A stretch of DNA of 64,000 nucleotides from Saccharibacillus sp. CPCC 101409 (GCF_030518235.1 NZ_JAULSA010000002.1:744001-808000), one strand, 5' to 3'; shown: positions 26,711-36,395, counted from the stretch's first letter. The notes: generated from the sequence alone by a model not told the origin. Program-made: numbers and translations.

Positions 26711-27086
26711 AACGATGATGAAATCCAAGATTCACCGCGCGACCGTCACGGAAGCGAACCTGAACTACGTCGGCAGCATCACGATCGACGAAGACCTGAT
26801 GGACGCCGCCGACCTGCTGGAGAACGAGAAAGTCCAAATCGTCGACAACAATAACGGCGAACGCCTGGAAACGTACGTGATTCCGGGTCTGCGCGGCAGC
26901 GGCGTAATCTGCCTGAACGGCGCGGCGGCGCGCCGCGTTCAGCCGGGCGATACGGTCATCATTATCTCGTACGCTTCGCTTTCGAACGAAGAAGCGCATC
27001 TGCACAAGCCGACCGTCGTGTTCGTGGACGAAGGCAACCGCGCGATCGAGACGGCAGCCAAGGAAGTTCACGCGACGATCCGTTAA
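26703..27086 (+). CDS. panD: Aspartate 1-decarboxylase
   Basis: Makes beta-alanine for pantothenate. 127 residues with the self-processing site YVGSITID: cleavage between Gly24 and Ser25 creates the pyruvoyl group. KIHRAT holds the substrate Lys, and NGAAAR and SYAS are further family blocks. Overlaps panC by eight bases; ribosome site AAGGAGG is inside panC. Confidence 0.97.
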   Translation: MYRTMMKSKIHRATVTEANLNYVGSITIDEDLMDAADLLENEKVQIVDNNNGERLETYVIPGLRGSGVICLNGAAARRVQPGDTVIIISYASLSNEEAHLHKPTVVFVDEGNRAIETAAKEVHATIR

Positions 27087-27164
27087 TTTTCTGCGTTCCG
27101 GCAGGCGAAGTATTTGGCGGCCGCGCAGATTCGCGGCGCCCCGATCAAGATCCGGACCCTCCGG

Positions 27165-27217
27165 GAGCGATGTGCCTTCCGCCGCAGTCAGCGGCGCGAA
27201 GGCCTCGCTTTTTTTAT
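27165..27217 (+). terminator. Terminator after panD
   Basis: AGCGATGTGCCTTCCGCCGC and GCGGCGCGAAGGCCTCGCT form a long imperfect stem with loop AGTCA, then seven T. Confidence 0.85.
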
Positions 27218-27303
27218 CGCCCGCGAAGTCGTGAACGGTTTCCCAAACCGCCGTTTCTCTGTTATGCTGGTAAAGAATCTGACTGAAAGGATTTACCGAT
27301 CCC

Positions 27304-30168
27304 ATGAAATTTGCCGTACTGGATTTTGAAACGACGGGCACTCAGTCCTCCGATGCCATCATCCAGATCGGACTGAGCGTTATCGACCACGATCTGGAGA
27401 TCGTGGAAACGTATCAATCGCTGGTCAATCCCGGCGTTCCGCTGCCTCCGTTCATTTCTGAACTGACGGGAATCGTCGCGGAGCAGCTGGAGCAGGCTCC
27501 GGTATTGGACGAAGCGATTATCGGCATGATCCCGCTGCTGGACGACGCCGTCCTGATCGGACACAATGTGGCGTTCGATTTCGGCTTTTTGCAGCGGGCG
27601 CTCGATCAGACGGGCTATCTGCCGTTTACCGGCCGCATTCTCGATACCATCGATCTGCTGCGCATTTTGTACCCGTCGATCACCGGCTACCAGCTCGGCG
27701 CGGTGGCGGCGCAGTTCGGGATCGAGCACGAGCGGCCGCATCAGGCGGATAGCGACGCGCTGGCGACGGCGCATGTGTTTTTGCACTGCCTGGAAGAAGC
27801 GCGCTCGCTGCCGCTGGTCACGCTTCAGCGCGTGGCCGAGCTGCTGGCGGGCGACGACGATCTGGGCTGGTTTTTTCATACGCTGGTCGAGGAAAAAGAA
27901 CTCGAACCGCTGCACGAAAGCGGCGAGTTCAAATATTACCGGCAGTTCGCGCTGAAAACCGGCGAATGGAGCGAGGTTCCGCCGGCCCGGGAAATCCGCG
28001 ACGGCAATCCGCTGGAGAACGTGCCGTTCGAAGATTTTCTGCAGCAGGTGCAGGACAATCTGCGCGCCGAGCTGCCCGGTTACGAAGAACGCGAAGCGCA
28101 AAATATGATGTTCGCCAAAGTCGAAGAAGCGTTCAGCGCCGACAAGCATCTGCTGATCGAAGCGGGGACCGGCACGGGCAAATCGCTCGGCTACCTGATC
28201 CCGGCCATTTACGAAAGCGTCAAGCACGACCGCAAAGTCATGGTCAGCACGCACACGATCAACTTGCAGGAACAGCTGCGCGAACGCGACGTTCCGCTGC
28301 TCAGCCGGGTCGTGCCGTTCGAATTTCGCGCCTCCGTATTCAAAGGACGGCGGCATTATTTGTGTCTGCGCAAGCTGGAACAGAAAATAGAACGGCGCGA
28401 ATTCGCCCACCCGGCGGACGACGCGCTGACCGCCGCCCAGCTCGTGGTCTGGCTGACGAAAACGGAAAGCGGCGACGACGAGGAACTGAATCTCGGCATC
28501 GGGCGCGGCCAGGATTTCTGGGACACGATCGCGAGCGAAACCGATTCGTGCCTGGGACGCGCCTGCCCCTGGTTCCGCAGCTGTTATTATTATCGCGCCA
28601 AGCACGAAGCGACGATGGCCGACGTGGTGGTTACCAACCACTCCAAGCTGTTCTCCGACGTCAAGGCCGACGATCAGCTGCTGCCGGCCTACGAACGGCT
28701 CGTCATCGACGAAGCGCATCATCTGGAAGACGTGGCGGGCAAGCATCTGGGCCTGCGCCTGAACTACTTTTCGTTCGTCCATGCGATGACCCGGCTGTAC
28801 AAAGACGGCAAGAACGGCCAACTGCCGGCGCTGCGCCAGCTGCTGAGCCGCGCGGGCGGCGAGAAAGCGGGCGACTGGGTGCGGGCGATCGACGAGATCG
28901 TGCCGGAGCTGATCGACGCCAAGGAAAGCTGGGACAAGCTGACCGAGCTGCTGTATACGCTGCTGCCCGACCGGACGGACGCTTCGGCCCCGGAAGCCGG
29001 ACAGCACACGCTGCGCCTGACGGCGGGCGAGTATCCGGGCGGCTGGGATACGCTGTCCGGCGTGGAGAACCAGATCTATGTCGGTCTCGGCGAAGTGATT
29101 CGCCGCGCCGAACGGATGGCGGCTTCCGTCAAGGAAGACAGCGGCGATTATACGGCCGAAGGCATCGCGACCGATATCGCCGGGCTGATCAAGGACCTGT
29201 CCGAAGCGCGGGAATCGCTGCGCTTCTTTATGCGGCTCGACGACGGAAGCACGGTATACTGGCTGGAAGGCAGCACGCAGTTCAAAAGCAAGTCCATTCA
29301 GCTGTACGCGGTGCCGATCGACGTCAGCGGGCAGCTTCAGCAGCACTTTTTCGACAAAAAGAAAAGTATCGTGCTCACGTCGGCCACGCTGGCGGTGGAC
29401 AAGAAGTTCGATTATATGATCGACCAGCTCGGCCTGAGGGACGCGGCGTCGCAAAAAAGACTGCTGACGGAAGTGCTTCCTTCGCCGTTCAATTATAGAG
29501 AGCAGGCGCTGCTGATCGTTCCGAGAGATTTTCCGAGCGTCAAAGGCCAAACGGCCGACGCCCGCTTCCTGGCGGCGCTGACCGACTCGCTGGCGAGCAC
29601 GGCCGAAGCGACGCAGGGGCGGATGCTCGTGCTGTTCACTTCGTACCGGATGCTGCGCCAGGTCTACGACCCGCTCAAAGAAATGCTGGCCGCTTCGGGC
29701 ATTTCGCTGATCGGGCAGGGCGTGGACAGCGGCAGCCGCAGCCGGTTGACCCGGCGCTTCCAGGACAGTCCGCGTTCGGTGCTGCTCGGGACGAGCAGCT
29801 TCTGGGAAGGCGTCGATATTCCGGGAGACGCGCTGACGTGCCTGGCGATCGTCCGGCTGCCGTTCCAGCCGCCGAGCCATCCGCTGCTGGAAGCCAAAAG
29901 CGAACTGCTCAAGCGCCAGAATCTCAACCCGTTTATGAAATTGTCCGTGCCGCAGGCCGTGATCCGCTTCAAGCAGGGCTTCGGCCGGCTGGTGCGGACG
30001 CGCCGCGACCGGGGCATCGTGATCGTGTACGATACGCGCGTCATCGAATCGTATTACGGCAAATACTTTTTATATTCCCTGCCGGGTCCGAAAATGGAGC
30101 ATATGGCTTTGGAACAAATCGTTCCGAGAGTCGCCGAATGGCTGGGGCCGGAGGAGAAGACGGATTAA
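27304..30168 (+). CDS. dinG: DinG-type helicase with exonuclease domain
   Basis: 954 residues. Residues 1-170 form a DnaQ-like 3'-5' exonuclease (AVLDFETTGTQ with the catalytic Asp/Glu, GHNVAFDFGFLQ, HQADSDALATA). The rest is an XPD/DinG superfamily 2 helicase: EAGTGTGKSLGYLIPA (Walker A, ~285), VTNHSKL, DEAHHLED (DEAH box) and the C-terminal SFWEGVDIPG and QGFGRLVRTRRDRG. Cysteines in SCLGRACPWFRSCYY could belong to an iron-sulfur site. This exonuclease-helicase fusion is the Gram-positive form. ATG 27304 follows GAAAGGATT. Confidence 0.94.
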   Translation: MKFAVLDFETTGTQSSDAIIQIGLSVIDHDLEIVETYQSLVNPGVPLPPFISELTGIVAEQLEQAPVLDEAIIGMIPLLDDAVLIGHNVAFDFGFLQRALDQTGYLPFTGRILDTIDLLRILYPSITGYQLGAVAAQFGIEHERPHQADSDALATAHVFLHCLEEARSLPLVTLQRVAELLAGDDDLGWFFHTLVEEKELEPLHESGEFKYYRQFALKTGEWSEVPPAREIRDGNPLENVPFEDFLQQVQDNLRAELPGYEEREAQNMMFAKVEEAFSADKHLLIEAGTGTGKSLGYLIPAIYESVKHDRKVMVSTHTINLQEQLRERDVPLLSRVVPFEFRASVFKGRRHYLCLRKLEQKIERREFAHPADDALTAAQLVVWLTKTESGDDEELNLGIGRGQDFWDTIASETDSCLGRACPWFRSCYYYRAKHEATMADVVVTNHSKLFSDVKADDQLLPAYERLVIDEAHHLEDVAGKHLGLRLNYFSFVHAMTRLYKDGKNGQLPALRQLLSRAGGEKAGDWVRAIDEIVPELIDAKESWDKLTELLYTLLPDRTDASAPEAGQHTLRLTAGEYPGGWDTLSGVENQIYVGLGEVIRRAERMAASVKEDSGDYTAEGIATDIAGLIKDLSEARESLRFFMRLDDGSTVYWLEGSTQFKSKSIQLYAVPIDVSGQLQQHFFDKKKSIVLTSATLAVDKKFDYMIDQLGLRDAASQKRLLTEVLPSPFNYREQALLIVPRDFPSVKGQTADARFLAALTDSLASTAEATQGRMLVLFTSYRMLRQVYDPLKEMLAASGISLIGQGVDSGSRSRLTRRFQDSPRSVLLGTSSFWEGVDIPGDALTCLAIVRLPFQPPSHPLLEAKSELLKRQNLNPFMKLSVPQAVIRFKQGFGRLVRTRRDRGIVIVYDTRVIESYYGKYFLYSLPGPKMEHMALEQIVPRVAEWLGPEEKTD

Positions 30169-30194
30169 TTTTTTTCCCTGGGAGGGACCTTGTA

Positions 30195-30872
30195 ATGAAA
30201 GCGGAAAAAATTTCGGAAGCCGTCGTTCGCAGACTTCCCGTTTACCTGCGCCACCTGACCGAACTGCACAAGCGCGAAGTGATGACCGTATCCTCGCAGG
30301 AACTCGGGCTGAAGCTCGATCTTAATCCGGCTCAAATCCGGAAGGATCTGGCCTACTTCGGCGATTTCGGACGCAAAGGCATCGGTTACGACGTGTCTTA
30401 CCTGATCGAGAAGATTCGCCATATCCTGAAGCTGGACCGCCAGATCAACGTCGCTCTCATCGGCGCCGGCAATCTGGGACACGCGCTGTCCAACTACAAT
30501 ATGTATCTCAAGGAAAGCATGAAGATCGTAGCCGTGTTCGACTCGTATACGCCGAAGATCGGAACCAAGATCAACATGCTGACCGTGCAGCCGATCGAAG
30601 AATTGAAAGAAACCGTAATCGACAAAAGTATCCGTGTCGGCATTATCACCGTTCCGGATTCGGAAGCGCAGCGGGTCGCCGACCAGCTCGTCGACGCCGG
30701 GATCGAAGCGATCCTGAACTTTGCGCCGACCGTGCTGCGCGTTCCGCAGCAGGTGCGGATTCACGCGGCCGACTTTACGACCGATCTGCTCAGCCTGGCT
30801 TACTATCTTGATAACGGAAAGGAAACGGAAGTCCATGACAACGACAAACAGCCCGAAAAAGTGGATCGTTAG
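30195..30872 (+). CDS. rex: Redox-sensing repressor Rex
   Basis: Binds DNA when NAD+ dominates and releases it on NADH, controlling fermentation and respiration genes. 225 residues: N-terminal winged helix (SEAVVRRLPVYLRHL, SSQELGLKLDLNPAQIRKDL, YFGDFGRKGIGYDV), Rossmann loop ALIGAGNLGHAL and the domain-swapped C-terminal helix HAADFTTDLLSLAYYL. ATG 30195 follows GGGAGGG, 26 bases after dinG. Its last 38 bases overlap the next gene. The acetate kinase operon downstream is a plausible type of target, but no Rex operator was found. Confidence 0.95.
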   Translation: MKAEKISEAVVRRLPVYLRHLTELHKREVMTVSSQELGLKLDLNPAQIRKDLAYFGDFGRKGIGYDVSYLIEKIRHILKLDRQINVALIGAGNLGHALSNYNMYLKESMKIVAVFDSYTPKIGTKINMLTVQPIEELKETVIDKSIRVGIITVPDSEAQRVADQLVDAGIEAILNFAPTVLRVPQQVRIHAADFTTDLLSLAYYLDNGKETEVHDNDKQPEKVDR

Positions 30873-32145
30873 AAACGGCGTATTCGCCACTGCGGAAGCC
30901 GGCGGCGTCGTCCGCGGCTGCATGGTGGTCGAAGACGGCGTAATCGCCTACATCGGCGAAGAAGAACCGGAAGACGCGCGCGATCTGCCGTCCGTGGACG
31001 GCAAAGGACTGCTGTTTATGCCGGGTCTCGTCAACAGCCACGGTCATACCGCCATGTCCCTGCTGCGCGGCTACGGCGACGATATGGTGCTCCAATCCTG
31101 GCTGCAGGAAAAAATGTGGCCGATGGAAGCCAAGTTTACGTCAGGCGACGTCTACTGGGGCAGTTCGCTGTCCATTATGGAGATGCTCAAAGGCGGAACG
31201 ACGACGTTCCTCGATATGTACGACCATATGGACCGCGTGGCGCAGGCCGTGCAGGAGTCGGGCATCCGCGCTTCGCTGACCCGCGGCGTAATCGGGCTGT
31301 GCTCGGCCGAGGAGCAGGAGCATAAGCTGGCGGAAGCGATCCGCTTCGCGAAAGACTGGCACGGCGGAGCCGACGGCCGGATTACGGTCATGATGTCGCC
31401 GCATGCGCCGTACACCTGTCCGCCGGATTATATCGAGCGCTTTGTACAGGCGGCGCACGATCTGGATCTGCCGCTGCATACGCATATGTCGGAAACGGCG
31501 GCGGAAGTGCAGCAGAACGTCGACGACTACGGTCTGCGTCCGGTCGCCCATCTGGAAAAGCTCGGCTTTTTCTCCCGTCCGTCGATGGTGGCGCACGGCG
31601 TACATCTGACGGACGAAGAAATCGAACTGCTGGCGGCTAACCGCGTAGCGGTATCGCACAACCCGGGCAGCAACCTCAAATTGGCGAGCGGCGTGGCCCG
31701 GGTGCCGGAACTGCTGCGCGCGGGCGTCGTCGTGTCGCTGGGAACGGACGGACCGGCCAGCAACAACAACCTGGATATGTTCGAGGAGATGCGGCTGGCC
31801 GCTTTGATTCACAAAGGCGTATCGGGCGATCCGACGGCCGTCCCGGCGCTCGAAGCGCTGCGGATGGGCACGCTGTACGGCGCGCAGTCGCTGTATATCG
31901 ACAACCTCGGCACGCTGGCGGCAGGCATGAAAGCGGACTTTATCGCGCTCGACGCCGAGCAGGCGCATTTCCTGCCGCGTACGGATTATGTATCGCATAT
32001 CGTGTATTCGGCCGCGGCGCAGGATGTGCGCCACGTGTGGGTGGACGGGGTGCAGGTCGTCAAGAACCGCGAGTGCCTGACGCTCGACGAAGAAAGAATC
32101 CGGTTCGAGGCGCAGTCCGCGTTCGAAGGGCTGCTGGCCCGATAA
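30835..32145 (+). CDS. mtaD: Methylthioadenosine/S-adenosylhomocysteine deaminase
   Basis: 436-residue amidohydrolase of the TrzN/MtaD group, which deaminates SAH and MTA to the inosine forms. Zinc ligands are in GLVNSHGHTAMSLLRGYG, PLHTHMSET, AHGVHLTDEE and LGTDGPASNNN; SHNPGSNLKLASG is also typical. ATG 30835 lies within the end of rex (38-base overlap) and follows GGAAACGGAAG, so translation may be coupled. Substrate assignment follows the family; a related cytosine or chlorohydrolase-type activity cannot be excluded. Confidence 0.85.
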   Translation: MTTTNSPKKWIVRNGVFATAEAGGVVRGCMVVEDGVIAYIGEEEPEDARDLPSVDGKGLLFMPGLVNSHGHTAMSLLRGYGDDMVLQSWLQEKMWPMEAKFTSGDVYWGSSLSIMEMLKGGTTTFLDMYDHMDRVAQAVQESGIRASLTRGVIGLCSAEEQEHKLAEAIRFAKDWHGGADGRITVMMSPHAPYTCPPDYIERFVQAAHDLDLPLHTHMSETAAEVQQNVDDYGLRPVAHLEKLGFFSRPSMVAHGVHLTDEEIELLAANRVAVSHNPGSNLKLASGVARVPELLRAGVVVSLGTDGPASNNNLDMFEEMRLAALIHKGVSGDPTAVPALEALRMGTLYGAQSLYIDNLGTLAAGMKADFIALDAEQAHFLPRTDYVSHIVYSAAAQDVRHVWVDGVQVVKNRECLTLDEERIRFEAQSAFEGLLAR

Positions 32146-32170
32146 CCGGAAGATCGGGAGGAAAGCGAAC

Positions 32171-32689
32171 GTGAGCAAGCGCAAAAAAACAATCCTGCTG
32201 ATCGTAGTGATCGCCTTGATCCTGCTGCTCGGCGCTTATCTGTACTACACGCTTTCGCTGCAGGGCAGAAACAGCGAAAAAGACGCGGCAATCGCTTCGG
32301 CGCGTTCGCAGCAGAATCTGACCGAAGTGGAGCGGGCGGACAAGTGGGTCTGGGGCAAAGACTCGATCTACTGGGTCGTATTGGGCAAGAATGCGGCCGG
32401 CGAAGAAATGTACGTCTGGCTGCCGTATACAGCCGAAGGACAGCCGGCGCAGGGCGGGAGCAAGGCGCATGTGCTGCCCCTGGCCGGAACGATTGCACGG
32501 AGCGATATGGAGCGGCGCGTCGAAACGGAACTGCCCGAAGCGAAGATTATTCGCATGCTGCCGGGATTTTACGACAATCGGCATGTCTGGCAGGTATTTT
32601 ACGAACAGCAGGACACGCATTATTACCGCTTCTACAGCATGAAAGACGGCAGCGCGATCGGAGAGGCTTTCGATCTGCCGAAATGGTAG
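32171..32689 (+). CDS. ypmB: YpmB-like membrane-anchored protein
   Basis: 172 residues: an N-terminal membrane helix (ILLIVVIALILLLGAYLYYTL) and an outside domain with a PepSY/DUF5590-like pattern (AIASARSQQNLTEVERADKW, WVVLGKNAAGEEMYVWLP). In Bacillus subtilis ypmB lies close to asnS and dnaD, as here. Start GTG 32171 follows GGGAGGAAAG. Function unknown. A strong terminator follows. Confidence 0.7.
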   Translation: MSKRKKTILLIVVIALILLLGAYLYYTLSLQGRNSEKDAAIASARSQQNLTEVERADKWVWGKDSIYWVVLGKNAAGEEMYVWLPYTAEGQPAQGGSKAHVLPLAGTIARSDMERRVETELPEAKIIRMLPGFYDNRHVWQVFYEQQDTHYYRFYSMKDGSAIGEAFDLPKW

Positions 32690-32704
32690 AGCGATTACGG
32701 ATTT

Positions 32705-32757
32705 CAAAAAAGAACGGTTTTCCGTCGCTTTTGCGATGGGAAAGCCGTTCTTTTTTG
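32705..32757 (+). terminator. Terminator after ypmB
   Basis: AAAAAAGAACGG-TTTTCC-GTCGC pairs with GCGAT-GGGAAA-GCCGTTCTTTTTT; a long A-tract/T-tract hairpin that can work both ways. Confidence 0.9.
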
Positions 32758-32856
32758 CGATCCGGACGGCAAGAATAGGAACGGATTTTTCGCGCAGAGG
32801 GAGGCTTTTCCCGGTCCGAATCGTGCCAAGCAAGCATGTTTGAAAGCAAAGCCGGA

Positions 32857-32886
32857 TTAGAAAATGGGAAAAGGGTGTGATATACT
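32857..32886 (+). promoter_or_regulatory. Extended -10 promoter of the FtsH-like operon
   Basis: TGATATACT at 32878-32886 is an extended -10 element; TTAGAA at 32857-32862 is a weak -35 with an 18-base spacer. The transcript would have a leader of about 180 nt before 33071; it contains CCAAATAAGCATTTG-like short repeats near 32950-32980 but no recognised riboswitch. Nothing else is seen in 32758-33070. Confidence 0.5.
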
Positions 32887-33070
32887 TATTCTCAACGAAG
32901 CGTTAAATTGGATAGAAGAAAGCTTGAGTCAGGCGAAAATGCAAAAAAACGCCAAATAAGCATTTGTTCCAAATGCTTCAAAAAAGGCGTGAATTCTTTT
33001 GAGTTCTTTCTTATGGATGTCAGATACTCTCCCATGATCGACCACACAGCACGAAGAGGAGAAATGCCCA

Positions 33071-33616
33071 TTGAAGATCCGGATTCTGCCCATTGCCGTC
33101 ACCGCCGCGGTGTCCCTGCTTTTGTTGTTCGGGGGCTGGTTTCTGTACCGTCAGACCGCACTCGAACGTCCGATCGAACGCATGCTGAGCCAGTATCCGG
33201 GCGTGACCAGCGCTCAAGTGGATATTACCCAGAAGCAAGCGGTATTGAAACTCGATCTGGAATCGAATGTCGATTTGCGCGGAATGGTCGCCCAGCTTCG
33301 CAAAGAAGAAGGCAAGCTGCTCAAGAACAGAACCGTCGTATTCGATATCGCCGACCATTCCACTCCCGAAATCGACGCGCTCTGGAAAGAGGCTTCGTTC
33401 TCCGTCGCGGAAGCAATGGCCAATAAACGCTACACGCTGATTCCGAACACGCTGTCCAAAATTCAAGACGAAAATGTCGCTTATACCATTTCGAGCGATA
33501 TGGACGATCATTATATTTATGTGGTTCTGAGTTCCTCCGCGGACAAGCAGGCCAACAAATACGTGATTCTGCCGCTGACCGCGTCGCAGGGAACGGGAGG
33601 ACAAACCAATGCCTAG
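33071..33616 (+). CDS. Membrane-anchored protein encoded with the FtsH-like protease
   Basis: 181 residues: one N-terminal membrane helix (ILPIAVTAAVSLLLLFGGWFLY) and an outside or periphery domain of alternating helices and strands (GVTSAQVDITQKQAVLKLDL). No family recognised. The start is TTG 33071, with GAGGAG 11 bases upstream. It overlaps the ftsH-like gene by eight bases, so it probably acts with that protease as an adaptor or regulator; this is inference from coupling. Confidence 0.7.
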   Translation: MKIRILPIAVTAAVSLLLLFGGWFLYRQTALERPIERMLSQYPGVTSAQVDITQKQAVLKLDLESNVDLRGMVAQLRKEEGKLLKNRTVVFDIADHSTPEIDALWKEASFSVAEAMANKRYTLIPNTLSKIQDENVAYTISSDMDDHYIYVVLSSSADKQANKYVILPLTASQGTGGQTNA

Positions 33617-35111
33617 ATGGAGCAAAGAAATCTTGATCGGAATTGCAATCGCGTCTGTACTGTTCCTGGCCCTTATCGGTGTCAATGTGATGCCGATCGC
33701 AATTCTCGGACTGATCGGCGTCGGCATTTTTACCGTGCTTCAGATGCGCGGCGGGCTGGCCGTCGGCGCGGCCCAGGACCGCAAGCGCAAGAAGCAGAAG
33801 CCGGAGAAATTCACGTTCGAGCAGATCGGCGGACAGGACAACTCCAAGCAGGAACTGCGCGAAGCGCTCGATTTCCTGATCAAGCACGAAGAAATCAAGC
33901 AGCTGGGCATCCGTCCGCTGAAGGGCATTCTGCTGACCGGGCCTCCGGGAACGGGCAAAACGCTGATGGCCAAAGCCGCCGCGCATTATACGGATTCCGT
34001 GTTTGTGGCCGCGTCGGGCAGCGACTTCGTCGAAATGTACGTCGGCGTCGGCGCCGGACGCATCCGCGATTTGTTCCGCGACGCGCGCAATCGCGCCGCG
34101 CAGGAGAAAAAGCAGAGCGCGATTATTTTTATCGACGAAATCGACGTGATCGGCGGCAAGCGCGAAGGCGGCCAGCAGCGCGAGTACGACCAGACGCTGA
34201 ACCAGCTGCTGACTGAAATGGACGGCATCTACAATAACGAAGAACCGCGCATTCTGCTGATTGCGGCGACCAACCGCAAAGAAATGCTCGACAGCGCCCT
34301 GCTGCGCCCGGGCCGGTTCGACCGTCATATCCAGGTCGACCTGCCGGACAAGAAAGGCCGCAAGCATATTCTCGAACTGCACGCGAAAAGCCGTCCGGTC
34401 TCGCAGGAAGCCGATCTGGATCGCATCGCGGAAGAAGCGTACGGCTTCTCCGGTGCGCAGCTGGAGAGCGTGATGAACGAAGCGGCGATTTACGCGATGC
34501 GCGAGCAGCAGGCGCAGATCGGCCAGCAGCATTTGTCGCGCGCCATCGATAAAGTCATGCTCGGGGAGAAGACCGACCGCGAATCGAGCGCCGACGAGAA
34601 GCGCCGCGTGGCGATCCACGAGCTGGGCCATGCGATTATGGCCGAAACGCTGCGTCCGGGCAGCGTCAGCCAGGTGGCGCTCAGCCCGCGCGGACAGGCG
34701 CTCGGCTATGTGCGCCACAACCCGCAGAAAGAGCAGTATCTGTATACGAAGCAGTTCCTGGAAGAGCAGATCATGATCGCGCTGGCCGGCTCCGCCGCCG
34801 AAGAACTGTATTACGGCGGACGCAGCACGGGATCGCGCGGGGACTTCGAGCAGGCGCTCGATCTGGTCGAGAACATGATCGTCTCCGGGTTGACCGATCT
34901 CGGCATCGTCAGCCTGAAGATGCTGACCCAGGAAGAATTGATGAAGCACAACGACAAGATTCTGCGCGCGCTGACCGAAGACACCCGCCGGGAGCTGGAC
35001 CGCTACCGCCAGGTGTTCGAAGGTTCGCTCGATATCCTGCTGCGCGAGGAAGTGCTGTCCGGCGATCAATTCCGGGCGCAGTTTCGCGAACTGGCGCAGC
35101 TGCCCGCCTGA
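33609..35111 (+). CDS. FtsH-like AAA+ zinc metalloprotease (short paralogue)
   Basis: 500 residues. Two closely spaced N-terminal membrane helices ([36 protein letters not shown]) have almost no outside loop, unlike FtsH. AAA domain: [16 protein letters not shown] (Walker A ~116), [17 protein letters not shown] pore segment, [11 protein letters not shown] (Walker B) and [11 protein letters not shown] (arginine finger). The M41 protease part has AIHELGHAI (zinc HExxH) and [11 protein letters not shown] (third ligand Asp). The long C-terminal tail of FtsH is missing. Housekeeping FtsH is normally about 650 residues, so this is a second, compact form. Confidence 0.9.
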   Translation: MPRWSKEILIGIAIASVLFLALIGVNVMPIAILGLIGVGIFTVLQMRGGLAVGAAQDRKRKKQKPEKFTFEQIGGQDNSKQELREALDFLIKHEEIKQLGIRPLKGILLTGPPGTGKTLMAKAAAHYTDSVFVAASGSDFVEMYVGVGAGRIRDLFRDARNRAAQEKKQSAIIFIDEIDVIGGKREGGQQREYDQTLNQLLTEMDGIYNNEEPRILLIAATNRKEMLDSALLRPGRFDRHIQVDLPDKKGRKHILELHAKSRPVSQEADLDRIAEEAYGFSGAQLESVMNEAAIYAMREQQAQIGQQHLSRAIDKVMLGEKTDRESSADEKRRVAIHELGHAIMAETLRPGSVSQVALSPRGQALGYVRHNPQKEQYLYTKQFLEEQIMIALAGSAAEELYYGGRSTGSRGDFEQALDLVENMIVSGLTDLGIVSLKMLTQEELMKHNDKILRALTEDTRRELDRYRQVFEGSLDILLREEVLSGDQFRAQFRELAQLPA

Positions 35112-35133
35112 CCGTCGTTCGATCGAATGATTC

Positions 35134-35172
35134 CAAAGCGCGAGAACCGCACCGGCGGCTCTCGCGCTTTTA
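35134..35172 (+). terminator. Terminator after the FtsH-like gene
   Basis: AAAGCGCGAGAACCGC and GCGGCTCTCGCGCTTT form a near-perfect stem with loop ACCG and a T-rich end. Confidence 0.88.
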
Positions 35173-35371
35173 TGTTTTTCGACTTTTTTTGAGCGTATTC
35201 GCTCCGTCCGAATCCGGCCTGTGTAGCCGGATTTCGTTTCCTTTTACCGGGCCTTTTTCTGTCCCGACTTCACAAAATATCCGCAACTTTTTTACCATTG
35301 TGCAAGCCCGAAGGCTTATGATAGAAGTATATGTCCTCCGAGCACAAACTGTCCGCTTGCATTCACATAAA

Positions 35372-35386
35372 TCGGAAGCGCTCCGA
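35372..35386 (+). promoter_or_regulatory. Inverted repeat upstream of the hbd promoter
   Basis: TCGGA-AGCGC-TCCGA, a 15-base dyad 25 bases upstream of the -35 box at 35411. It could be an operator; it does not fit the Rex or cre consensus well. Confidence 0.3.
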
Positions 35387-35410
35387 AACTTTTTAAGCGG
35401 TAATTTCTTT

Positions 35411-35439
35411 TTTACATTTCGGATATGCTAAGATATGAT
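35411..35439 (+). promoter_or_regulatory. Promoter of the hbd-ackA operon
   Basis: TTTACA at 35411-35416 and TATGAT at 35434-35439 with a 17-base spacer, about 70 bases before the start codon. The remainder of 35173-35410 holds no gene I can support. Confidence 0.7.
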
Positions 35440-35510
35440 TAGATGTTGGGATTGCAAGATGCTCTTGTCGGCTGTAGGAGTGGACAATCTTGCAGGAGAG
35501 ACCAGAAAGG

Positions 35511-36395
35511 ATGAATATAGAGATGAATTTCAAAAAAATAGGCGTCGTCGGCGGCGGGGTAATGGGACAGGGGATCGCGGAGATGCTCGCGTCCCGCGGA
35601 CTCGATGTGCTGCTCGTGGAGAAAGACAGCGCGAAGCTGGACTATTCGTACGGCATGATCGAGACCAGCCTGGACAAGAAGCTTGAAAAGTGGGGGATCA
35701 CGCCCGCGGAGAAAAAGCTGACGCTGTCGCGCATTCAAAAAGTGACGCACCTGGCGGATCTCGGCAGCTGCGATATGGTCATCGAGACGATTACGGAAGA
35801 CCTTGAAGCGAAAAAAGCGATCTTCGCCCAGCTCGACCAGGTCTGTCCGGCTCATATTATTCTCGCCAGCAACACCTCGGCGCTCAGCCTGACGGAGGTC
35901 GGCAGCTCCACCCTGCATCCGGAGCGCGTTATTGGCATGCACTTTATTTACCCGGTGGCGTCGATCAATCTGGTCGAAATCATCCGCGGTCTGAAAACGT
36001 CGGACACGACGTTCGAATCGACGAAATATTTCGTCGAAGAAACGCTCGACAAAAAAGGCGTCATGGTGTACGAGTCCCCGGGCTTCGTGTCCACCCGCCT
36101 GATTTGCACGCTGATCAACGAGGCGCTGCACGTGCTTGAAGAAGGCGTCGCTTCCGCCGAAGATATCGACGACGCGATGAGAATCGGCTACCAGTTCAAC
36201 CGCGGACCGCTCGAAATGTGCGACCGTTTCGGTCTGGATTCGGTGCTGGCCGCGCTCGACGGCATGTTCCGCGAATACGGCGATCTCAAATACCGTCCGG
36301 CGATCATCCTCAAGAAGATGGTGCGCGCGGGACATCTCGGCACGAAGACCGGCGAAGGCTTTTTCAAGTACGACAAGGACGGTGACAGACTGTGA
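35511..36395 (+). CDS. 3-hydroxyacyl-CoA (3-hydroxybutyryl-CoA) dehydrogenase
   Basis: 294 residues. Rossmann loop VVGGGVMGQGIAE, LASNTSALSLTEV with the catalytic Ser, IGMHFIYPVASINLVEII with the catalytic His and Glu, then SPGFVSTRLICTLINEAL. In the classical enzyme this last block is GFVVNR with an Asn that contacts substrate; here Thr-Arg replaces it, and FFNP is FIYP. Oxidation of 3-hydroxyacyl-CoA is likely but the substrate may differ. ATG 35511 or 35523 (AAAGG 12 bases upstream of the latter). Its stop overlaps ackA. Confidence 0.85.
   Translation: MNIEMNFKKIGVVGGGVMGQGIAEMLASRGLDVLLVEKDSAKLDYSYGMIETSLDKKLEKWGITPAEKKLTLSRIQKVTHLADLGSCDMVIETITEDLEAKKAIFAQLDQVCPAHIILASNTSALSLTEVGSSTLHPERVIGMHFIYPVASINLVEIIRGLKTSDTTFESTKYFVEETLDKKGVMVYESPGFVSTRLICTLINEALHVLEEGVASAEDIDDAMRIGYQFNRGPLEMCDRFGLDSVLAALDGMFREYGDLKYRPAIILKKMVRAGHLGTKTGEGFFKYDKDGDRL

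Noticed and set aside
27262-29880. Minus-strand open frame of 872 codons opposite dinG
   Set aside because: Arg/Gln/His-rich composition without any motif, and fully antisense to a clear DinG; a GC-driven shadow. The same holds for 20719-23259 and 36188-38881 on the minus strand.
35200-35440. Rex operator near the hbd-ackA promoter
   Set aside because: No TTGTGA-N6-TCACAA-like palindrome; only an unrelated TCGGA/TCCGA dyad was found.
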